From assembly GCF_921293095.1 (NCBI RefSeq), contig NC_060259.1:48837812-48901811 (forward strand): 64,000 nucleotides of DNA, given 5' to 3'. Below, in pieces: positions 57,292-64,000 of this stretch (its first letter is position 1; each line of letters opens with the position of its first letter). The translations under genes were made by a program, and so were the position numbers. Origin of the DNA: Ischnura elegans (Eukaryota; Arthropoda; Insecta; Odonata; Coenagrionidae). Under the pieces are notes generated by a model. The model saw nothing but the letters and a program-made list of their open reading frames with translations, made no database searches and had not been told where the DNA came from.

Positions 57292-58302
57292 TACTAATTC
57301 TTAATACTTTGTTTTTCTGGTTATTCAGCATGCCTCTGATAACCTTAAACCACTTATGATTAATACTCAGAGATTATTGAAAAAGTTTACATTTTCAGTA
57401 CTTCAAAAAAAAAAACATACTCAGGCACTAGATTTTCTACAATTTTAGTTGATCAGGGCTGATTGACAATTTTTCTACCATATCACTATGTGCAATATTA
57501 GATTGAAGCCACAAGTGCTTGATTTGAGTAGTTGACAGTGTGGGCAAGTGTGTATATATTGAAGGGGAACAATAGAGAAATTACATTTATATTTGAATCT
57601 GCATAACTCTTGATTGCCACATGCAGATAGAATTAAATCCATACCTTGGACTTTGGTCACTAAGGTGGATCACTTTTAAATGAGGGTCGATGATGTGATA
57701 TTTATTTTAAGTTTTAGAGACTCCCACCAAAGGAGAAGATAGAACTTTTATTTAAGTAATCCATTCTACAGAATTAAGGTTAAAAAAATAAAAAGATTTG
57801 GCCACTTGTGGGCTATAAAAGAGTTTAAGATGTTTTCAATTACCCAATAATAGATGAAAGATGCAGCACTTGATCCATAAAATTGCTCAAATTGTAGGAA
57901 AATACTCATGTTTTCTGGATTTCAGTAGAGTGTTAATGATCCACCCACCCATCTACTCTAGCTTCAATTTATCTTTGCAGCTGAGTGAGTGTGGCTTAAT
58001 CAAGTACCTTTCCTTAGGGCCTGGACACTGTAAGTGTGTTTCATTGATCGGGGAGGGGAGTACCAGGAGAGAAAGCCTGACATTCTTAACATAGGAAAAT
58101 GTATATAGCTGCCATTGTTTGCATAAGAAATGTGTGAATCATAGGCAGCAACATGTATTTTAGGCCTGGCGCAGAGACAATACATACATCTACTCATTTG
58201 GAGGGAATAGGGGATCATCCCCCCAAAGAGGCCCAGGAAATTTTCAGCCATCAGGTTTGACAACACTGCTAACAGACTCATAATGTCAACAAAATGGAGG
58301 TC
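57292..58302. other. AT-rich sequence without recognised features
   Basis: No exon with good splice sites was found on either strand. It would be an intron if 56866-57291 is a terminal exon. Confidence 0.35.
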
Positions 58303-58305
58303 TTA

Positions 58306-58618
58306 GGGTGCGTTTACACTGGGTAACATGCTATATAAAACAAGTTACATATAACATGTTTTAGGAAAAAATTACAAAACCGTGTAACATGTTTCAGGTA
58401 ACGTTGTGTTGTAAAACAAAATATCGTTATCGGGTTACAACCAAGTTTTTGGTTTTCCACACGAAGCGGGAGACCAAAAACTTGTTTTATAACACGATAT
58501 TATTTTGTTTTATTACAATATGTAACACGTAAAATGTTACACAGATTTGTAACTTTTTCGTAAAACATATTACATGTAAATTATTTTATATTACATGTTA
58601 CACAGTGTAAATGCACCT
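58306..58618. mobile_element. Harbinger-like MITE with TTA target duplication
   Basis: The left end GGGTGCGTTTACACTGGGTA and the reverse complement of the right end (AGGTGCATTTACACTGTGTA) are inverted repeats. TTA flanks both sides (58303-58305, 58619-58621), the 3-bp duplication of PIF/Harbinger elements. GTAACATGT-type motifs recur in both orientations throughout the 313 bp, and ACCAAGTTTTTGGT with ACCAAAAACTTG marks the centre. No ORF. Confidence 0.75.
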
Positions 58619-58621
58619 TTA

Positions 58622-61600
58622 GAGTTACTGAATTTCAGTAGCTCTAAGCAATGTCCGCTGCCTTCTGATTGGCAAAGAGAAAGTCACATTCCGAGAAACT
58701 ATCTCCCTACTCACCCTAACTTGATTTGGCCACACCAGCTCAGCAAACTGGCAAAAGATAAACTAAACTGGGTGTAGTGGCCTTCAATAAGCTCCCCTCA
58801 TTGTATTTTTCTGTCATTCACTGGAATTTCACCTATTCTTCTTTTCATATGCTTCCCTAACTTCACATTTGTGACTATTCCGCTCTGTTCAAGGCTATGC
58901 AGTTGCTACATTTTACCATTATAAAAGGATTTTTCAAACAATTCATACCATATAATTGTTTTCAGCTAAAGGAAGGTCAATAAGCAATTTGCCAATGCTG
59001 TATTTTGGTGAATCTGTCTAATTCAGTCTCTTGTGCCAATATTTGCTTGGAATTAGGGCAGGTTTGTCTCTAATCGAGTACCTTCTTGTAGCTACTGTGT
59101 AAAGAGAAGGCAACTAATGAAATTTTTTGAGCCCCTAAACTACTTTTTCTTGAAGTTGATAACCCTCAACTCAGGAATCCTAAGAAGTCGAATCCTGATA
59201 TATTTGAAGAGATATATGCTTACCATAATGTAGTATTATTAAAACACAGAAAAATTACACCTATTCATGGATCGATCCCAGCATGCGACTCAGGAAAAAA
59301 AATCATTCGAAAGTTTCCAATTCTTTTGCCCTCAGATTACTTGCAAATGTAAGAAAGAATTCACTAAAAACTCTAACAGATACACAAATATTGCAAGTAT
59401 TTTCATTAAAAAGTGAGTCTAGAAAAAAGATTCACCTCTAATTTCACACCTACTACTGCCTCCACTACTTCTCTTTGCACACATTATTGAAGGAGCTTAT
59501 TCAATGTGAGTGATTAATTTCTTGGAAAAGACCTGTTAGCACTTCCCTCTATATACGGTGCTCTACTATACATTGAAAAGCAACAAACAGAAAATAGTGG
59601 AAGCACTCTAATGCTTGTAATATGGGAAATATTTCAGCGACTTTAGGTAGGAATCACTGGACAGGGATTTATACCTAATACTAACAAATTTATGGATACC
59701 AATTGTAACTTGCATTTTCACTTTGATAAGTTAAGAGAGAGCATTATATGATGGAGCAGGATATGTATCATACTGAGTTTCAATCAACTGTATAAATATT
59801 TATTTCACAATACTCAGGTCACTGTCAGTGATTCTCATTAACACCATTTCCTAAATAAACTGATGGTATGGAATTGGATCATATGCATATTTAAATTGAT
59901 CAACTACGTTTAGCTTTTGCATATTTTTTATGGCTTATGTAATGTGCTCTATTTTGTGTGCCCATTACTGAGGAATATACTTGAAAGTTGATGCTTTCAT
60001 GTAATGAAAATCATTGGTGCTGAGGTGATGACTGTATGAGCCCAAAGCCTGATTCAGAATGCCAATGGCAAAGCAAAAGATCATTCTACAAAGTCTGACA
60101 TAAACTTCGATGGAATTATGAATCATATATATCTCAGGGCTCTATTAAACAACATACTGCAAAATCAGTTACTGTTGTCAATAGCCAAACAAGATAATCT
60201 GTAAAAATTATTCACACACACTGCCATCCCTTGTTACAAGTACAAGTCAGGCAACAGGATTGTAAAAGTATCCACAATTTTCATTGCAATTTTTTCATGA
60301 AATAGAATTACACATATTAGGCAACCAAAATTGTAGCATTGAAATATATAAAGCTGAAAATTTTCCAACATCAATTTGTGTACAGCTCTTAACATAATGT
60401 CCTTATACTAAAAGCCAAGCATACAGATGAAGCATTGAAGCAAATAAGCATTAAAGCTATTCTCTCAGAAAAGTTCATTCTGATCTCATGTAGTTTTCAG
60501 GGATAAGAGAATGAAGAGAAAATTCATTGCAGTAGTCGCACCAACATAATCATTTACATTTAGCAAATTAAAATGGCATGTAGCTTGTAGATGCAACTTA
60601 ACAGAGAAATCTAACCAAATTTAATATTTTAGCCTCTAACTGTTGTGAATTAATGTTGATAAGTACCTTACTGCCACAAAACTTCAGAGCCTAGAGGTAG
60701 CTGTGAACAATGTAGAAATATGAACTACCTATCGATTTTTCAATTTATCTAAGATACCCCTCTTTATGCTTCAATCCATAATTCTTTGAAAAGTAATGGG
60801 CCTATAAAGCAGACTAGGAACCCTTCCTCTCTTTTGCTAATATGCACTGCATATTCAATGCAGCATTATATATTAAATATTAACCAAATATTGATAATTT
60901 TTTCATTTAAATAGCATAGCAGTCTAACAAAATTAGCTGAAGGTCACAAATTAGGGTGAACAATAATATCCCCAGTTCATAATCTTTTAGATGAGAACTG
61001 GCTATTGTGCAGATTTAAAATAACGAATCTATAGGTCAACAATTAACAACTATGATAAAAAATTTGGTGAGGTATCACAGGAACAGTGCCACCAAGTTGT
61101 GGCAATACATTTGAAGCCAAAAATAGGTAAGATACAGGTTGAAGTGTCGTAATTGCAACACTTAGGATGTGCAAATTTAGGAGATTATCCATCATTACAA
61201 TAATGACAGGATACCTACTTTACCAATGATGAGGGACATAAAACAACTATTTTTTTCTGAATATTGCCCTATTACTTATCAGTTTGAGGCACATATGGAT
61301 ATGTTAAATATTAGCAATTCCGTTCCATATTAATCTATTAGTGCATATTTGTCACAGCTAGGAGCTCTTGCCTGGATAACACAATCACACCCAACATAAG
61401 GTATACTGCTAAGAAACCAAAGTCATCAGTCACATATCCTTAATAAAATGATTTAGTACAGTTAAAGACATTATACAGGCTAATATGGTGCACGATGTTC
61501 TGTTTATTTCAAATGCCAATAAGTGTGAAGTTGAGTCTCCAAGCATAGAGTAGGTGTACAGTACTCTATGGATCAAACAATGACTCTTACACTTGTGCTC

Positions 61601-64000
61601 CCATGCAATATCATTATCACTGTGCTCTTCACTCTAACTCATTCAAGCTATAATAGAGCTACAGCATGCTACAGGACTGAACTTTGTTGGGTGAAGGCTG
61701 GTATGCCAGATTTTAATTTCAGGGATGTGTGACAAAAAACAAATCTTACAAATAAAATACAGGTAATTTACGGGCCACCTAAAGAAAGGGTCATTCATTC
61801 TTTAGATTGGGCAAGTACCTAAAATTACAAAAACTCAATGATATCAGTATGCACACACAAAAAATAACCATATGACAATATACATGCTAAAACCTAAGCC
61901 TGACTCTTTTTGCCATATTTTTGCAGTCTAAAAACAATCAATTGATTTGACCATTGGATGCATTTCCATTAATTTACTTGGAGAAAAGTATGGTCCTTTG
62001 TATAATTTAATCATCAATGATACATTTCAAAAAATGGGAATGAATTTAAATTATTACTTATTCTATGGCATGAAAACAATCATTATTCACAAACACCACC
62101 CATTTGTTCTCTATATAACTGAACTCTTCAAATAATTCTTAGGCTATAGCCTCAAAGTCAATGGTTATTTGTCACAAACATGACCCAAAAAAGTTTTAAC
62201 AATGCCTCAACAAAAAATAACGTTTGCTGGGCTTATAGACTTAAGATACATTCAATTTTCCATTTTTAATAACGATTTTGAAATCTATCAGCTAGCAGAA
62301 CATAATTTTCTTTTACAAATGAAGGGAAATTGGAAAAAATGACTAGGGAGAGTAATGGGCAATATATTTTAAAACTATTTTATTTATAGAGAGCCCAAGG
62401 GTCATTTGTGTTCAAGATTATTGAGCCATGTACCTTTGAGATGAATATCGCAAGGACAGATGTGTTTTAAAAATGTATCTCATTTTTTCACAGGGCTCAT
62501 GTGGCTGATAATTGAGAATTTGACGTCATTCATAAGTAGATTTTGTTCATTTCATATATTTGGTATGACATAAAAATAAATAATTTGTTTCTTGATGGAT
62601 CTTTAGTACCTCTACCCCAAAGTGGTTATAAATTTGCTATGATTTCAGGTTAAAGTTATGAGCTACATTCACGTAAGAGATACAATAAAAAGAGTTGGGA
62701 AGCAAATAATTCTTTTTGCTTTCCTTTCCACTAAAACTGGAAGATATTCATGATATCTTATATATTTGAACATTTATTAATATATGAACATGATGGCAAA
62801 AACACCATAGCCAATATCGCTAAATCTTGCCACCACATGCTGCCTGAGTTGAAGTATGGGGGCTGCTATTCCACAATAATGAAACGATCTTGACTTTTCT
62901 GTTTGAATTTAAATTGAAAAACAGGGACTTTTAGAGCATAAATTCAATCGTGAACCAAAATATTCATAATTGAATTGAAAAAATCACGATTAAACCTCAA
63001 ACTCTCAGCAGGATGGATTTTGGAAGAGTCGCCAAGGTCATGACTCCATCCCTCCAAATATTATAAAAAATATGTAATATTTGTTAGCTTAGTAGCTTTT
63101 GTATCCTTGAAAAGACATAAAGAGAGTATATGTGCAAATGCATGGCTATGAGTCTCAAACGTGAGGTAAGGTTGAGTTATATTTATCTTAGAGGGCAAAA
63201 TTCCCTACTGTAAAAACACCTTTCTCTCCCAGGGGGTATTCCAAACTCTCTTGGGCAAGGTCATGACCCCTCACCTCTAAATTTGATGCTGAATCCACCC
63301 CTGATTCTTAGTTTGGTCAATGTAAGGAACCCAATACCAACTTGATCAAATAAAATTCCAGTTAAAGTTTATGAAACCTTACCAAAACATATTGTCCATG
63401 AACAGAAGCTATAATAATTTTGCATGTGAAACCTTATCACTAAAACTACTCTAAAATGATATGTTTTTCTGTCCCTTGGAATAGAACTAATGGTAAAAAA
63501 TTAAACCAAGGTGTCAATAATTAGCATAACGTTCAAGTACACATGGAATATTTTTTTGTAAATTCATTTTTCAAAGTTTCAAAAGGGCCAACTTATTTTT
63601 CACAGTGAATATTATACCAAATTAATTAGAAATGCAAGAATATTATTGCTTTTATCATTGGAAAATATATCAGCCTTTTGTATGCATTGGCAGTGCTTTT
63701 TTAAAGAAGAAAAAATGAATCAACATTGATGGTAAGCAAGCAAAACATTATGCCCTTTGCTGCCAGTTTTGGAGAAAAATAATTTCCTTGATAAATTTGA
63801 ATTCTCAGCGTGTTCAAATTAATATCAATTAGACAGCAAGAAAAAAGAGTTGTACTGACTTTGATCTAGATCTTTGATCAACATAAAAGGAAAGAAGCAG
63901 AAAAAAGTAAAAACAATATCCTGTTATTCTCAGTGAGATCTTTCTCCATAATGGCTAATTTTTTCATTAGGGGAATATTATTTATGCATGGTAAGTGATA
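58622..64000. other. AT-rich sequence without recognised genes
   Basis: No convincing exon, RNA gene or repeat pair was found. The phrase CAAGGTCATGAC occurs near 63033 and 63255 in similar C/T-rich context, perhaps a short local duplication. Confidence 0.35.

Overview
The window looks like nuclear DNA of an arthropod, most likely an insect. It is AT-rich, its one complete gene has canonical GT-AG introns of 0.5-2.5 kb, and it is full of decayed non-LTR retrotransposons, tRNA-derived SINEs and short inverted-repeat DNA transposons. I cannot name the species.

The one secure host gene is a minus-strand aquaporin. Its coding exons lie at 25247-25029, 24252-24109, 22139-21906, 21384-21304 and 20256-20155. 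Joined in phase 0 throughout, they give a 259-residue six-helix channel with two NPA motifs and a water-type selectivity filter. A noncoding first exon and TATA box near 27.73-27.90 kb are probable. Two lesser minus-strand candidates are a Myb/SANT-like exon (1243-1000) with a clean splice donor and a 141-codon serine/acid-rich ORF (57291-56866) that may be the last exon of an unidentified gene.

The rest is mostly mobile DNA. 1.3-2.4 kb: a TIR element packed with CTTAAG-type repeats. 3.07-7.52 kb: a foldback element with 140-bp internal repeats, interrupted at 3.39-5.89 kb by a second transposon carrying a broken THAP-domain gene; the uninterrupted opposite arm preserves the empty site. 8.9-10.7 kb: LINE relics. 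11.56-15.40 kb: an inverted-repeat element around a decayed ORF of a multicopy arthropod family. 19.22-19.84 kb: a 551-bp near-perfect palindrome between 13-bp direct repeats. 27.5-42.3 kb: a graveyard of related LINE fragments in both orientations, sharing a 3' stem-loop and a GTAGAT-type tail, plus SINEs. 43.4-44.1, 48.8-50.9, 53.06-53.55, 53.60-53.89 and 58.3-58.6 kb: further DNA transposons or MITEs, several with identifiable target-site duplications.

From about 44.9 kb to the end the sequence is AT-rich and free of recognisable LINEs. It could be introns or a long 3' UTR of a minus-strand gene, but this is not proven.
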